Assembly: GCA_019649035.1 (NCBI GenBank)
Contig: BMAT01006831.1
Location: 137,140-162,862, forward strand
Length of the DNA stretch: 25,723 bases
Direction of reading: 5' to 3'
Source of the DNA: Elysia marginata
Taxonomy: Eukaryota; Mollusca; Gastropoda; Plakobranchidae
The notes below the pieces were generated by a model. That model saw only the letters and a program-made list of their open reading frames with translations, had not been told where the DNA came from and made no database searches. Below, in pieces: positions 10,401 through 20,596 of the stretch. The number at the start of each line of letters is the position of its first letter. Position 1 is the stretch's first letter. The position numbers were made by a program, and so were the translations under genes.

Positions 10401-13400
10401 ATGAGTTGGGTGTCAGAAATTTTTATTTCAGAAAAGACTGTAATGAGTACATTTACTCTCTCTTTTCATTATATCTAAAATGAAAAGAAGTTAATCATTT
10501 ATCATCTCACATAATTTTTATACCTCCATACAATTTTCAACGTCTGGAAACTTGGAAAAAAAGTTCACAATATTTATGCCTTGCAAAGTAAAACCTACGA
10601 CGCCCAACCCACTTTCACTAATTCGAGATATATTTTCAGAGATTGATTACCTTGCAGACTCTTTGTCTTTCATGTCAGCCAAAATGGCAAAGCTTAGGTC
10701 AGTCAACTGTGACAGGCATGAGAAATCCAGCGTCACTTCATCTTTGGCTGGGATCTGTAACACTATATACTGAGAAAGGAAATAAAAATAAAAAGAGACT
10801 GTTACCAGTCTAACAATAAATGTAATAATAAATAAGATAGAATCTACACTGCTATTTGCATACAAAGTAGATTTTTATTCAGGGTAATTCCTTCAAAGTG
10901 AGTAGTACCCACATCTGACACTTGCAACGCTGAATTACAGATAAATATGAGTTTACACATTGAAAATTCTTCTATCTGTATAGTAACCAATCAAAATGAG
11001 TCGGATGTCACAAATGTTCAAATTACAAGGAGTTTGTAGATTTTCAGCAATAGTTTCTACAGAGCTTTGAAATGTACAAAATTTTCATGAAATTTTGTTT
11101 TCAAATACTAAGACTTTGTTTTACTTACAATGTAAAGGAAAATAATATATTTTTAAGGCCTTTTCTTCTGTAAGGCTTCCCACATCTAAATCATTTGGAC
11201 TGGTCTCAAAACATTTAACTTTGTAGAAAAAAGGAAAAATGCTTACAGGATAAAGAAACAGAGAAAGGAAGCAGGTTTTTGTCATCTTGTATAAAAATTA
11301 GTTTATTACTCGAGCCCAGTTTATGTCAGTCAGACTGACATCTGGGTGACAGTTAATATAGCTTGAATGTTAAGAAAATGACATGGGACTTCAAACAGTT
11401 TTGGCAAAACTGACAATTAGTAATTACAGAAACAAAACAAAACAACAATAATTCAAGGCAAATTAGTTTCAAGTCATACTAAATGCATTGTAATTTCATT
11501 GATGAAATTAAAAACAGACTATTTGAATGTTGCACAGAAATAAGAAGTAGAATAGGGGAGCAAAAAAACGCTTTATTTTAATGAAAGATGGACACAAAGA
11601 GAGACAGAGTGGAACCTCGACAGGGCAAATGATCAAAAGAGGAGAGGGTAAGATAATCTGGTTCACCTTAAGTGAAAGGAGTATATGGAGAAAGGATGCA
11701 CTGGATAGAGAAAGATGGAGAACTGATATGGAGGGAGGGTTCCAGCAGTGAAAGAACAGAGCCTTAAAGGAACCAAAGATAAGATTAGGATTATAGAAAC
11801 TTTACCTTGAGTTTATGAACAGGGAAATCTGATCCATTCCAGAAGGCAAAGCACAAGCTTTTCTGAGAGACTGTTGTCTTTTTCTTGACTTTTGGAGCTT
11901 CGTCCACCTCACTATCCTCAGAGCCAAAGTCATCTTTCTCAAGGCTCATTGGCTGTTTCAAACTGGATTTGTCAAAATTTGCAATTTCTTTCAACAAGTT
12001 AGGCCGCCTGTAAAGCCAGATTATGATCATATAATAGGAGTAAGCCTTAATTTTAAAACATAACTTGCTTTATACAAATAAGTAAGAAGTATAGAAAAAT
12101 CTTGCTGTGGTTTTTAATTCATGCAAAATATCAGGCATAAATGAAAGCCTAGTTTTATTTGTTTTAATTATACTTTTCCTCATTAAATTCTCCTTTTCTT
12201 GAAATACAGACAAACAGAACTGTAGTTTCCTCTTTGTTTTCTGTGGTATTTTTTTTTATCGTTTTTTACGCATTCAGAGGAAAATCCATAAGACATTATC
12301 AAATTTCAGCTACATAAAATCAAGCTTACCCTTCACTTTGATACTTTTTTTCCAGCTGCTTAGTCTTTTGTAGACTTTTTTCAAAGTCTTCAACTTTCAT
12401 TATACTGTGGAAAAGAAAAAGTTTATTTTACTGTTTTTTTTTTTTTAATTATTTTGATTTTGTAGAAATCTTTAAAAAAAAATAACCTCCTAGTTAAATC
12501 TTCCACTTTTATACTATAGTCCATTAGGATTGACACATTTCTCCAAATTTCAAGCTTTTATTTCACTAGTTGTTTTTTTTTAAATATATTGTTCTTGATT
12601 ATTTATTGATTACAACCACTGAACTTTCACATATATTGTAAACAACGACAACAGAGGTCCAAAGCCAACCTACTCAAAAAGTTGGAGAATAAATTATAAG
12701 GAAACAAGGTATAAGCTATTATTGTTTTTTAGCTCGTAACATCACTAAGTGGTGGCAGGCTTATCGCTTGTGAAGCTAGGTTGCAGCATAGTTAATTTTT
12801 GAACAATCATGCTGGCAAATTAAATTGGCATCAGTGCCGAAGATAAAAGAAGCACGTCTGCACCCATGTCTAGTTGGATAGAGCATTTTTGATTTATAAA
12901 TTTTACAAAATTTACAATGAAACGTTGTCAACCTAAACTCAGAACTCAAATGACTAAAGGTTCATGTCAACAGCTTTTTTCAGTTGCTGAGATGCAAGCG
13001 AATTTTTATGATTTTGATGGACTGTGACAAATGCAGCCCAAAAACTATGTTTTTAACTCAGGAGGTCCGGTATTGGGTCCTTAAAAAATCAGGAGGTTAG
13101 GGCTCAGAGGGTTAAAGACACTCTTCAAGTCAATAATGGTAAAAAAGTATATTGTGTTAAATTTTTTTAATCATTTTGTTCTAATTACCTTTTCTTCTTT
13201 TTTGTTTTAGCATCTACAGCCAATGGTCTTATTTTATAAGCTTCTTCAGTATTTCCCTGGAAATAAAGAGAAAACAACAAATCATTCCTACTGTGAAGTT
13301 CAACAGTAAAAGATGGGTAGGGATCAGGTGAATAAAAAGATATAAAAAAATGTTTCTAAGTAAAGACTAAGTCTTAAGAAGTATATCATGAATAAAAACA

Positions 13401-14452
13401 GAATTTTAAATACACATCTCTGTATTTTAAATGTGAATTTAAATGAAAATACTCATCTGATAAGCATTAAAAAAAATAAATTTAATTTGAATGTACAAAA
13501 AACTTTAACTTTTCATTGACTTCTATAGCCCACACCACAATAATTTATTTAAAAAAAAAACCACTTTGTACTAAACCTAAACCTCTTTGGGTTAGAACTC
13601 TTTTCTTTTCTTTTTTTTTTTTTTGTTTTCCTTTTTTAATTATCTTTGAACATGTAACCCTTTTTTATGTAGAAAATTTGACCAACAGGAAAGGAGGAAA
13701 GGTCTCTAATGTACACTAGGACATGTTAATTGTTTTGGGCTCTTACTACAAATAAACTTAGCACCTGAGTACCTTTGTCTCAGTCATTTAGGTTGAATTA
13801 AATCAAAATGTCTCTCAATACTTAAATACCAGGCCTGTGTTGAATTTTGTGTGCTACTGTGTTCACCAAAAATGTCAGAAGTAAATAAAATTTTGGGTGA
13901 CGATAAAATCTAAGCAATCAGAAAAAAAAGAAATGTTACTGGACGAATCTGAATGGGAAAACTAATGTGTAGGATGTAGACCTTTTCATGATGACAGATA
14001 TAGATTAATTATTTCCTATCATGTATGGCTTTGTCACTCAGACAGTAGAACATTAGCATTAGTAGTAGGGATTTTAAATAAAATGCCAAATGTACTGATT
14101 TCAACACCTTACAATATGATAACGGTGAACATTTTACGACATATAATTTACTAAGAATAAGTATAAATTTCTAAAATTCTGTGTATCAAATTTTGAAAAT
14201 TATTTTAAAAAAGGGCTAATGTTTTGAAACAAACTGCAAAATTAGCAGTTTCAAATTAAGTTTAGCTTGCAAAAAAGTATATGCCTTTATATAAAGTGCC
14301 TATTGGTAAAGTTATGTAAAGTTAACATTCCTTAATTACACCAGCATTTTCTTTTAAATTCAGCTTCTTCTTCTCAAACTATGTCTTGTCTTACATCTAT
14401 CTATCTTTCAAGATTGCTACTTGATTCTATAGAAACGAGAACTGTTTTCAGG

Positions 14453-14500
<48 letters not shown>

Positions 14501-17311
14501 ACTTACCTCCTGATTAGCTTCAACTGATGGTGACGATGAAAGATCAACGGTTTGCTCAAACCCAACATTATCTGCTGCTTTGGGTCTCTTGGCCCTAAAT
14601 AACAGATTGGATAGCATACAAACATAGTCAAGTCAGCATCAAATAAAATAAATTTATTTTATAACTAGTATTTCTTGATCTTTCTAAGTATTTTGTACAA
14701 TATTTACATAAAATTTTTTTTTATAAATATTTGACTCAGGCTTTTATCAAATGTTATCTTAAGTAAAATTCAGCATATTTTACATGAGGCACCCCAAAAA
14801 TTGATTATCACAATAAATGTTCAGGTATTAGTACTTTTAAAAACTTGAGTATAACTTGAACCACAATAAACTCTACATTTTTTATATAACAAAAACTTTG
14901 AGAAATTGAAACTGCTATCTGCAAACTAAACATACATAAGAATTACAAACTAGTGCACTAACTCTGAGTGATTTAGCCGTCATTCAGTGCTGCTGTGTGC
15001 TACAAAGTTCAACAGATGGCAATGCAAACTGAGGCTAGTTTGTCAGGCTTTGGCAACATTCAGCCAGACCCAGCTGATGCCCTACTTGAATTTAATAACA
15101 CAAATCACTCACGACCAGTGTATACGAGTAGAAAATCTCAATTTGGCTAAATGACTTTTTAAACTTTAAAGTTTTTTTCTTTACATTTTAGCCCCTTCTT
15201 GACCTATAACATATGCTGTACGTCCTATTTGTCATGACAAGATCCAGAAGCGACATAGGTAGTATGTTCTCAAATCAGTGGATTTTGTTGTTCCCCATGA
15301 TAATTAGTCGTACAATGTACGTTGTGTTTTGCACTGCTTAAGAGGGGCATTTAATGCAGAGTTATTTAAAATCTGACAGTATAATTGGAGTTTAGTGATG
15401 TTAAAAATATACTAATAATCCCACTCTTTAACCAAAAACTGCCACGTCATGGCGATCGACAAAACCAACGTCACAAAGGGATTAAACCAACATCCTTTAT
15501 AAGATACTTACACAAATTATTTATGATTTCTTGAATTTCCAAACATTTAGTAGTTAAAAAAAATATGCATCATTACAATTATCAATGCTTAGGAATGTGA
15601 AAATTGCAAAATTTGACTCATTTGGACTGGTTGCGAGATTGATGTTATATCATTCATAATACTTGTTTTAAATAGGTATATCAAAATACAGCACCCTTTA
15701 TCAGCAACATGTTTATAGCAAGCTGAATCTCTTTTGCAAGCAACAAAAAAACAATTTTTATTTGGCAATTAAACATTTTTAACATTCAGTTTAAGATTGT
15801 TTCATTCAAGAGAGAGATAGCACCTGAAGAAAACTGTGTGAGTTGATTAACAAGACTATTGTTAAAGTGATCACTAAGTGTTGTATAAGAAGGGAAGGAA
15901 AGACAATTATGTTCAATGCACCTATACAGATGGTAAAACCTATTCTATAACTTTCAGCTAACTGATAAAAATAAAGAAAAAAATTATATATCAACACCCC
16001 TAGTGGTTATAGCAGGGGACACAGTTGAAGGAGTTGATTCATTCAAATTCCTTGGCACCATTCTTTCTAGCACATTAAGCTGGGAATTAAAAAAGCAACA
16101 ATAATACAAAAAGGCCAGACAGAATATGTACTTTTTAAGAAAACTTAGGTCTTCTTAAGTCAATAAGACGACACTCATTAGCTTTTACAGAGCGATTGTG
16201 GAAAGATTTTTAACTCAATCGATTATTGTTTGGTTTGATAGAACAGCAAAAAAATGACATTAAAAGACTGAACTCAACTGTGATAAACGCACAAATGTTA
16301 ATTGGCATGGATCTGCCATCTCTTGAAGGTTTAATTGAAGAAAGAATTTCAGCCACAACAGAAAACATCGTGAAATATGACACCCACCCAGCAAGGAAAT
16401 ATTTTAGTTTTTTTACCCACGGGCGAAAACTAAAGGCGTTCAAAGGAAATAAATGATTAGTAAATAGCTTCTTTCCCCAAGCCGTAAAAGATTTTATGGA
16501 ACTAGAATTAAGAGATTATTTTAATTGAATCTTTTGATTAAATGAAGGACACATTAGGATGGGGTGTTTTGTTGAGCCAGATGTGTTAAGTTTTCGCTGT
16601 GACAAAAGAGAGAAAATGCTACACAGGTAGTGAGAGAGACAGAGAGGAAGAGAGAGAGAGATAATATTTCATTTCTTTATTACATGTATTGGTAATGGTA
16701 ACCTGTAATAGTATACTTTTATATAATATTCATTGTTTGAATCTGTCAGCTTGACGGAGCATTTCTTATTTTCAATACATGTACTAATGTAACTTTGTAT
16801 TGACTGAATAAACTTGAAACTATGAAAAAAAAAAAGCAAATCAAATTAATTCGTACTAAAAACTTTTTTTTTAAATATCCACAAATCCCACATTTTTCAA
16901 AGAGATATTCATATTCATTCCTAAGGTGGTCAGATGATGGTAATGATAATGGTCATGAATGCAATGTTGATGATGATAATGGTCATGAATGTAATGAAAA
17001 TAACGATGAGAATATTAATAATAATTATATATATATATAATAACATTAATTTATCTGAAACCAGTGCTAGGCTCCCTGTGAGTTGAGCAGAAAAGCATGA
17101 ACGCTTAAATGTATACATTGTTATCAAGAGTGCATTCTCGGATTTCTTTTGCTCTGAATACTTTACCATTGTAAATATCTGTTGCCCTTACACAGCTTAT
17201 AACAAGTTCCAAATATCAAATTCAAAACATATTGCTTATAACTTTAAAAAACACAAAGAAATCTTACCCTTCACTGAAGGCTTTTTTCTTGGATGGTCCT
17301 GCTTTTTTCAT
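4299..17311 (-). CDS. LRR plus degenerate Roc-like GTPase protein, multi-exon host gene
   Basis: I built this gene by reading minus-strand splice sites and testing phase. Coding exons are 17311-17268, 14594-14507, 13256-13189, 12404-12330, 12007-11806, 10769-10651, 9561-9465, 8823-8610 and 7304-7120. They total 1092 nt, exactly 364 codons without a stop. Two more exons, 4863-4738 and 4438-4299, continue in phase with each other. Residues 1-92 are basic and low in complexity, 93-159 form a charged linker, about 203-275 hold cysteine-type leucine-rich repeats, and 304 onward looks like a Roc GTPase domain. Roc domains are known from LRR-Roc-COR (Roco) proteins; no COR or kinase domain is visible here. 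LRRs usually bind partners and Roc domains bind GTP, but the degenerate loops argue against normal catalysis. No orthologue is recognised. The join between exon 9 and 4863, and the 3' end, remain open. Confidence 0.88.
4738..4863 (-). CDS. Coding exon 11: Roc-like beta strand and helix
   Basis: The acceptor is TTGTTTCAG and the donor AGCAGG|GTTGGT. The 42 codons read SFSSSLLTNRSVLVLTTELK then DKTKIREEADYMRGLIVEAI. LTNRSVLVLTTELKD matches the Roc pattern of a strand after the switch II region (typically LTxRSVxLLVxDL), followed by an amphipathic helix. A second possible acceptor, TTCTTCAAG, lies 14 bases inside and would shorten the start. It joins exon 12 in phase 0 to give AISRQPKTQILIVGLSDD. 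Confidence 0.8.
5162..6039. mobile_element. MITE-like DNA transposon with CAGT ends (pogo/Tc1-mariner style)
   Basis: The left end starts CAGTCAAACCTGCCCTAGAT. The reverse complement of the right end starts CAGTGAAACCTGCCTTACTG. These are imperfect terminal inverted repeats of about 25 bp. The right end is followed by TA (6040-6041), as expected for Tc1/mariner/pogo insertions; the left flank is AA, perhaps decayed. A second copy of the inner motif ACAGGTGGTC occurs near both ends (5220 and 6011). There is no transposase ORF, so it would be non-autonomous. It lies in the intron before exon 11. Confidence 0.45.
6861..6916. repeat. CCT/CTT trinucleotide tract
   Basis: CCT repeats followed by CTT repeats with one CCTCTT interruption. 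In the minus direction it would encode Lys/Glu runs, but it is not in frame with any supported exon. Confidence 0.95.
6933..7019 (-). CDS. Tentative exon 10 (possible Roc G3 region)
   Basis: This 29-codon open stretch could join exon 9 and the 4863 exon, both phase 0. It reads EHYVTLNQKQKGSLRDLHCL then AAFMKDIGL. Its LRDLHCLAAF resembles the Roc segment after the DxxG loop, but no DxxG is present. The acceptor (GTGTAAG) has no pyrimidine tract and the donor (CTT|GTCATA) is poor. It borders a CCT/CTT microsatellite. Treat it as a placeholder. Confidence 0.22.
7120..7304 (-). CDS. Coding exon 9 (residues 303-364): Roc-like G1 region
   Basis: The acceptor is CAGCCTCCTCAG. The reading is ALKGKKDNLLKVCILAQSTG then TKSLLAAVMKQKQT, a beta strand, P-loop and helix arrangement as in Roc/Ras GTPases. 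The P-loop spans residues 319-326. Against GxxxxGK[ST], the Lys and Ser are kept, but the first Gly is Ala and the second is Thr. The exon closes with VTVDGGMMATFIEADE and a weak donor, GAG|GTTTGA, forced by the TGA one codon later. The mouse-ear-like mismatch between a good fold and poor donor makes only the 3' boundary uncertain. Confidence 0.85.
7305..8609. other. Intron 8, no gene recognised
   Basis: Contains a 110-codon plus-strand ORF (7808-8140) rich in Phe, Ile and Lys, with no domain, and a poly-C/CT patch at 7749-7766. I treat both as intronic noise. Confidence 0.6.
8610..8823 (-). CDS. Coding exon 8 (residues 232-302): LRRs 2 and 3
   Basis: The acceptor is ATCAAACCAG and the donor AAAAG|GTAAAA. 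The exon completes a repeat (SLVGCSKVTDLGLVTLAEEC) and starts a third (LISVDLSSTGVHFLPEKW). A hydrophobic patch, CSILFPLVPADAAIA, and a basic tail, KSKSK, follow. The donor is chosen because the leftover G plus AT of exon 9 makes Asp and opens 61 more codons. If the intron is retained, translation stops at 8601-8599 after Gly-Lys-Ile. Confidence 0.92.
9465..9561 (-). CDS. Coding exon 7 (residues 199-231): first cysteine-type LRR
   Basis: The acceptor is CCCTTCTTCAG and the donor AAATGG|GTATGT. The core VERILLDGCFQITDTGLGWL fits the cysteine-containing LRR pattern (LxxLxLxxCxxITDxGLxxL) of FBXL and AMN1 type proteins. The exon ends inside the next repeat (FPKLKW), which continues in exon 8 in phase 0. 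Confidence 0.92.
10651..10769 (-). CDS. Coding exon 6 (residues 160-198): LRR cap
   Basis: The acceptor is TTTCTCAG and the donor GCAAG|GTAATC, leaving phase 2. The sequence includes VTLDFSCLSQLTDLSFAILA, with leucine spacing like the capping segment before LRRs. A Lys/Asp/Glu-rich end (DMKDKESA) links to the first full repeat in exon 7. Confidence 0.87.
11806..12007 (-). CDS. Coding exon 5 (residues 92-159): charged linker
   Basis: The acceptor is GGCTTTACAG and the donor CTCAAG|GTAAAG. The exon has 67 codons plus one split base. It begins RPNLLKEIANFDKSS, passes through an acidic then basic stretch (EDSEVDEAPKVKKK) and ends in a more globular sequence, LCFAFWNGSDFPVHKLK. The acidic-serine stretch looks like a casein-kinase-type phosphorylation region (inference). 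The exon ends in phase 0 and leads into the LRR region. Confidence 0.88.
12330..12404 (-). CDS. Coding exon 4 (residues 67-91)
   Basis: The acceptor is TTTTCCACAG and the donor GAAGG|GTAAGC. After a split Ser codon it reads IMKVEDFEKSLQKTKQLEKK and YQSE, with heptad-like spacing that suggests a short amphipathic or coiled-coil helix. It ends in phase 2, matching exon 5. Confidence 0.82.
12405..13188. other. Intron 3, no gene recognised
   Basis: Holds a less AT-rich insertion-like block at about 12730-13115 that ends GGGCTCAGAGGGTTAA. This looks like a repeat copy of unknown class. Confidence 0.5.
13189..13256 (-). CDS. Coding exon 3 (residues 45-66)
   Basis: The acceptor is TTTATTTCCAG and the donor AAAAG|GTAATT. 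It reads GNTEEAYKIRPLAVDAKTKK and two more lysines, leaving phase 2. The lysine cluster adds to the basic N-terminal region. Phase agrees with both neighbours. Confidence 0.8.
14456..14498. repeat. (GA)n microsatellite next to exon 2 donor
   Basis: A perfect AG dinucleotide run of 43 bases. In the gene's sense direction it is a CT tract starting eight bases after the exon 2 splice donor. Confidence 0.97.
14507..14594 (-). CDS. Coding exon 2 (residues 15-44)
   Basis: The acceptor TTATTTAG precedes 14594 and the donor GAG|GTAAGT follows 14507. The single first base completes a Gly codon with the GG of exon 1. The exon then reads AKRPKAADNVGFEQTVDLSS and ends SVEANQE in phase 0. It is hydrophilic, with no recognised domain. 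A (GA)n microsatellite starts eight bases past the donor and appears as a CT tract in the transcript. Confidence 0.85.
14981..15151 (+). pseudogene. Orphan coding-like fragment in intron 1, unknown family
   Basis: After a TAG the plus strand is open for 49 codons to a TAA. It reads VCYKVQQMAMQTEASLSGFG then NIQPDPADALLEFNNTNHSR and PVYTSRKSQFG. The composition is balanced and codon-like, unlike the Lys/Phe/Ile-rich chance ORFs nearby. No splice acceptor or upstream homologous exon is evident. It may be a C-terminal piece of a processed copy or of an unrecognised transposon. I do not recognise the family. Confidence 0.3.
15990..16835 (+). mobile_element. 5'-truncated LINE (CR1/L2/jockey-like reverse transcriptase tail)
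   Basis: Conceptual translation gives the C-terminal part of a non-LTR reverse transcriptase and its tail: VEGVDSFKFLGTILSSTLSW, then LISFYRAIVE, IIVWF, IGMDLPSLEGLI, THPARKYF and SFFPQAVKDF. These are the usual landmarks of CR1/L2/jockey-type ORF2 ends. It is broken by in-frame stops (for example at 16102-16104) and at least one frame change. The 3' UTR has a polyadenylation signal at 16807-16812 and an A tract at 16825-16835, as expected for LINE retrotransposition. The body starts abruptly near 15990, so the copy is 5'-truncated. It lies in intron 1 of the LRR gene, antisense to it. I could not define a target-site duplication. Confidence 0.88.
16936..17000. repeat. 30-bp imperfect tandem duplication, GAT/AAT rich
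   Basis: GATAATGGTCATGAATG occurs at 16945 and again at 16975, surrounded by GATGAT and AATAAT triplets. It lies in intron 1 just past the LINE tail. Confidence 0.8.
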
Positions 17312-17402
17312 TTTTAAGAATTCCTTATCTCAAACGCAACTGTAACTCACAACAATCAGCAACTCAAATACCCATCATTGCATGCAGTTTATCCGTTTTA
17401 TC
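17268..17402 (-). CDS. Exon with start codon (5' UTR plus first 14 codons)
   Basis: The ATG is at 17311-17309 and opens MKKAGPSKKKAFSE, a lysine-rich start resembling a nuclear localisation signal. The donor is GG|GTAAGA at 17267, leaving phase 2. Upstream of the ATG there is a pyrimidine tract ending TTTCTTTCAG at 17403-17412, so this exon is probably preceded by a spliced non-coding 5' exon. The leader between 17402 and 17312 has two very short upstream ORFs (Met-Gln-stop and Met-Met-Gly-Ile-stop), which may dampen translation. The start is chosen because it is the first AUG in frame with all later exons. Confidence 0.82.
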
Positions 17403-17412
17403 CTGAAAGAAA

Positions 17413-18319
17413 ATGTGAAAGTAACTGAACATGTAAATAAGATTTGAGATCCAAAGGCCAAACTTAAGCATGGTTGTTTTCAAATTGGGTTGACACCTTG
17501 AAAACATGGGGGAACAAAACCTGTCAATGTAAAAACATTTTTAAAGGTGCAATAATACAATACATTCTCTAGGCCAAATTCCGTGATTCGTCTGCTTCAT
17601 ATGTAGTTTTCTCAAATTTTCAAACCCTCTTCATACCAGATGGCTATGAATAGGCAACTGAACTCTTAGAATACCACTCAATAAATTAAAGGAAAAATTT
17701 CCCCTGGTTTGATGCCCTATGCTATGATTACTGATCACTCCCTCATTAACAACCGAGTTACGAGCCTCGGGGTCCAGGGTTAGAAGGGACTGATGGGGTG
17801 GACAGAGAGATGACATTTTTTGCGATTCTATAAGAAAGGACATGGAATACATGGGTAGCTGAGAATAGGATAGGTATTTGGCAGGCCATTTTTGCAAGAA
17901 TTTGACAGCTTCTAAACAACTGACGTTTCATAACCCTAACCACAAGACCCTAAACGCCTGTGCAGGTAATGGGGAAATTGACCACATCAGGTGTCTAGGC
18001 CTGTTTGTTATTATTTGAACCGTGACAAGATAGCCGTACCTGTCATATTCATAACTGTTACCTCTTATATTTGTAACAACGTGCGGCCTCCTGTTAATCA
18101 GTCAATTCAGTCTCATGAAAGTTTTCCCCTATCTATCCAAAGTAAAATGATAAAATTTTCCTATGGTTCTAGCATACTCTGAAGAGATGGGGAATGGGTG
18201 GCGTGTTGAAAGGGCAGCATTTGCCTATGAGCATGCTTATATCAACTGATTTTGTATTTTATTCTTTTTATAAATACACCATATTAATCCCTATCAGGAA
18301 ATTGGGCTTCGTCACTCAG
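17413..18319. other. Upstream of the first coding exon, no gene recognised
   Basis: Probably a 5'-UTR intron of the LRR gene. ORFs at 17631-17943 show no features. A GC-richer patch at 17750-17800 may be a repeat fragment. Confidence 0.5.
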
Positions 18320-18575
18320 GCTAACTGTGTCCCCGCTGAGCAGCGCCCCTAATGCCCCAGCAGACCAGTACATTTGAAGGCCGCTTTAAACCCATATGCA
18401 GGGTGTTGCAGGCACATATCACAAATACAAGAATTGCCTGTAGCTGGGAACCCATTATACAGGTGGGTCGACTGGGGAAAGTTAGGGTGAATTGCTTTCC
18501 CAAGGCAATTGCAACATGGCATGGTCGAGAATTCGACCTCCAGATCTTGAGTCCGGCGCGCTTTATGGGAGTGTT
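18320..18575 (+). repeat. SINE-like dispersed repeat with B-box-like palindrome
   Basis: The stretch GAACCCATTATACAGGTGGG, GTCGACTG, CTTTCCCAAGGCAATTGC, AACATGGCATGG, GAATTCGACC, GAGTCCGGCGCGCTTTA follows the order of motifs in a widespread invertebrate repeat with a tRNA B-box-like core. GGTCGAGAATTCGACC (18523-18538) corresponds to the GGTTCGAATCC part. No polymerase III A box or tail is clear, so it could also be a MITE. The recognition is from memory of the motif order. Confidence 0.5.
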
Positions 18576-20596
18576 CGTAGACTTGTGTAAACAAAATTCA
18601 GACTAATCTTCAAATATTGGACAAGGCAGATCGTCAGTCCAAAACACATGATCAATAAAAATGCTGACCATTAATAAAGTATTACTGGTATTGTAAATCA
18701 CAGGCTTACTGTAGATTAGACCTGCCTCTGGGTTCGCAAAAAAGCTCAAGAATCCCTAATTGTTTGATGCTATATTTAGGAACATAGCGTACTGCTGGTA
18801 ACCTGTGTGTAGCCAAGGCCAAAATTGAGCAGAATTTCTGCAGTAGGGTACCACCATTTATTTGAGTTAAAAACTACTCCCAATTACCCTTCATTTTGTC
18901 AGTAATGTTTGTAATAATTAAAAACAATCACAGGACCCTTAATTTCTGAAATTCAGATTCTAGAATTGGTAACCATGAAAGTACAGTGGCACCTTTGTGT
19001 GCAAATCCTTTCCCAAGTAAATTGGGGCTGTTTGTACTGGCTTGATATAAAAACAGTTCAGCTCTGAAATAACACAATCTTTGTACAAATAAAAATGTTA
19101 GCTTGAAATACTTTTAGAACTTAAAATATTACCAAAAATTTCTAGGTTTAGGTTGAAAAACGAATCTAGGCTTAAATCAAGATTTAGATTTTGTCATCTA
19201 AAATAATGTAGACGTCTTAGCTTCTCACTGCTAACAAACTCAGATTAATAGTGACAAAATAATAGACCTACAGGTCTACCTTATAATTTAAATTAAAGCA
19301 TAGAATATCTACAACAAAAAGGAAAAAAAAATCTCTTTTTTTGTTAGGGTTAATTACTTACACATTCTCCCCATGTAGGCCCAATAGTAGGCCTACTACT
19401 ATATCAAATGGTAGCTGTTATTGTTCCTGATTGAAGTCCAAAATTTGATTTGATCCTGCATCATCAGATGTTTACTGATAAACTTATTTCTTCAAAATAA
19501 ATAGAAGACACTATGATACTTTTTTTCCAAATTGCTTGAAAGCATCATAAATAAAAGTTCCTGGATCTGGTAATACCAAGCGTTGTAAAATTCTTCATCA
19601 TTTCCATGCTTATTGGATACTCTATGTTTCTTAGAACCACCAAACAAACAAAAAATCGAGCTAGATCTGCAGGTTTAATATTGACAAAGCCATCTTTACT
19701 TTTTCACATAAATACTTATATGTCTGTAATATAATATATGGTACCACCATAATGATTGCCTGCAATACTTGACTAAAAAGAAAAACTATGACCATTGCCT
19801 GCATTCTAAAGTTAAACATAAGTTTTCCCCAAACATGCTGAACGGAAACAAAACTATTGAAAAGGGGGTTGAGGGGGCGGCATTAGGGTGTTGGGGCATG
19901 TGTGGTCACAAAGATACATTTTTCATTTAAGTACTTGAAGAAATAGGACTGGTCAATGTCAGGGATTTCAGAACATTGGCATTAAAATCAGACCACTCCT
20001 CTGCATTGTCCCAACGTCAATCATACCAAATTTTTCACATCTAATTACCTGTGCAGTCTGAGGCCAACAGTCTGGTCCCTCCCAAAAAGCGGAAGGGGGG
20101 TTAAGATGCAATTTTCACGTTCAATAAACCATGACTGTTTATCTCTACAAGTGTACTATTTACTAGATCTAGATCTAGCTACAGTTACTTGATTCTATAA
20201 CAATGGCCTGAAGCTGTCAACATCCAATGCACCATTTTATATCTACTCCTGGACACTGTCACCGTCCAAAGTATAGTCATAACTAAGAAGGGGAGAAAGG
20301 TGATGTAGATTCTATGTATAAAACTATGAAATAGTTTGACAACCAAAATTGATTAATACTATAGTAGATTGAACTTCTGAGAGAAACTAAATTTAACTCT
20401 TTTAATGTTTTTTGCAGCAAAATAGAAGTTAAAACCCTATATGTAGGTCTAGGCTTAGATTTAGATCTAGAAAAACTAAACAGTTAACACAGAACAGAAG
20501 TACGGTATGAGGGTTAGATAAATTAACAAGTTGAGTGTCCGAAAACTGCATGGATATTTCATGAAATGCCGACATCGGAAGATTTTGAAAATTACC
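18576..20596. other. No gene recognised
   Basis: AT-rich sequence with GTAGGCCTA and CTAGATCT tracts typical of dispersed low-copy repeats. Possible minus-strand donors at about 20047 and 19352 are the only gene-like signals. Confidence 0.5.

Noticed and set aside
11570-11750. Plus-strand DRERWRTDMEG reading, resembling another LINE C-terminus
   Set aside because: The sequence is purine-rich and repetitive (AGAGA-type), so the DRERW pattern can arise from composition.
12730-13116. piggyBac-type end, because GGGCTCAGAGGG is followed by TTAA
   Set aside because: No matching TTAACCCTCTGAGCCC-like left end was found within intron 3.
16930-17169. ORFs on both strands around the AAT/GAT-rich patch
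   Set aside because: They are low-complexity translations in intron 1 of the supported gene.
18525-18575. tRNA gene suggested by the GGTCGAGAATTCGACC T-loop-like motif
   Set aside because: No cloverleaf, A box or anticodon arm can be formed around it. It fits a SINE-like repeat better.
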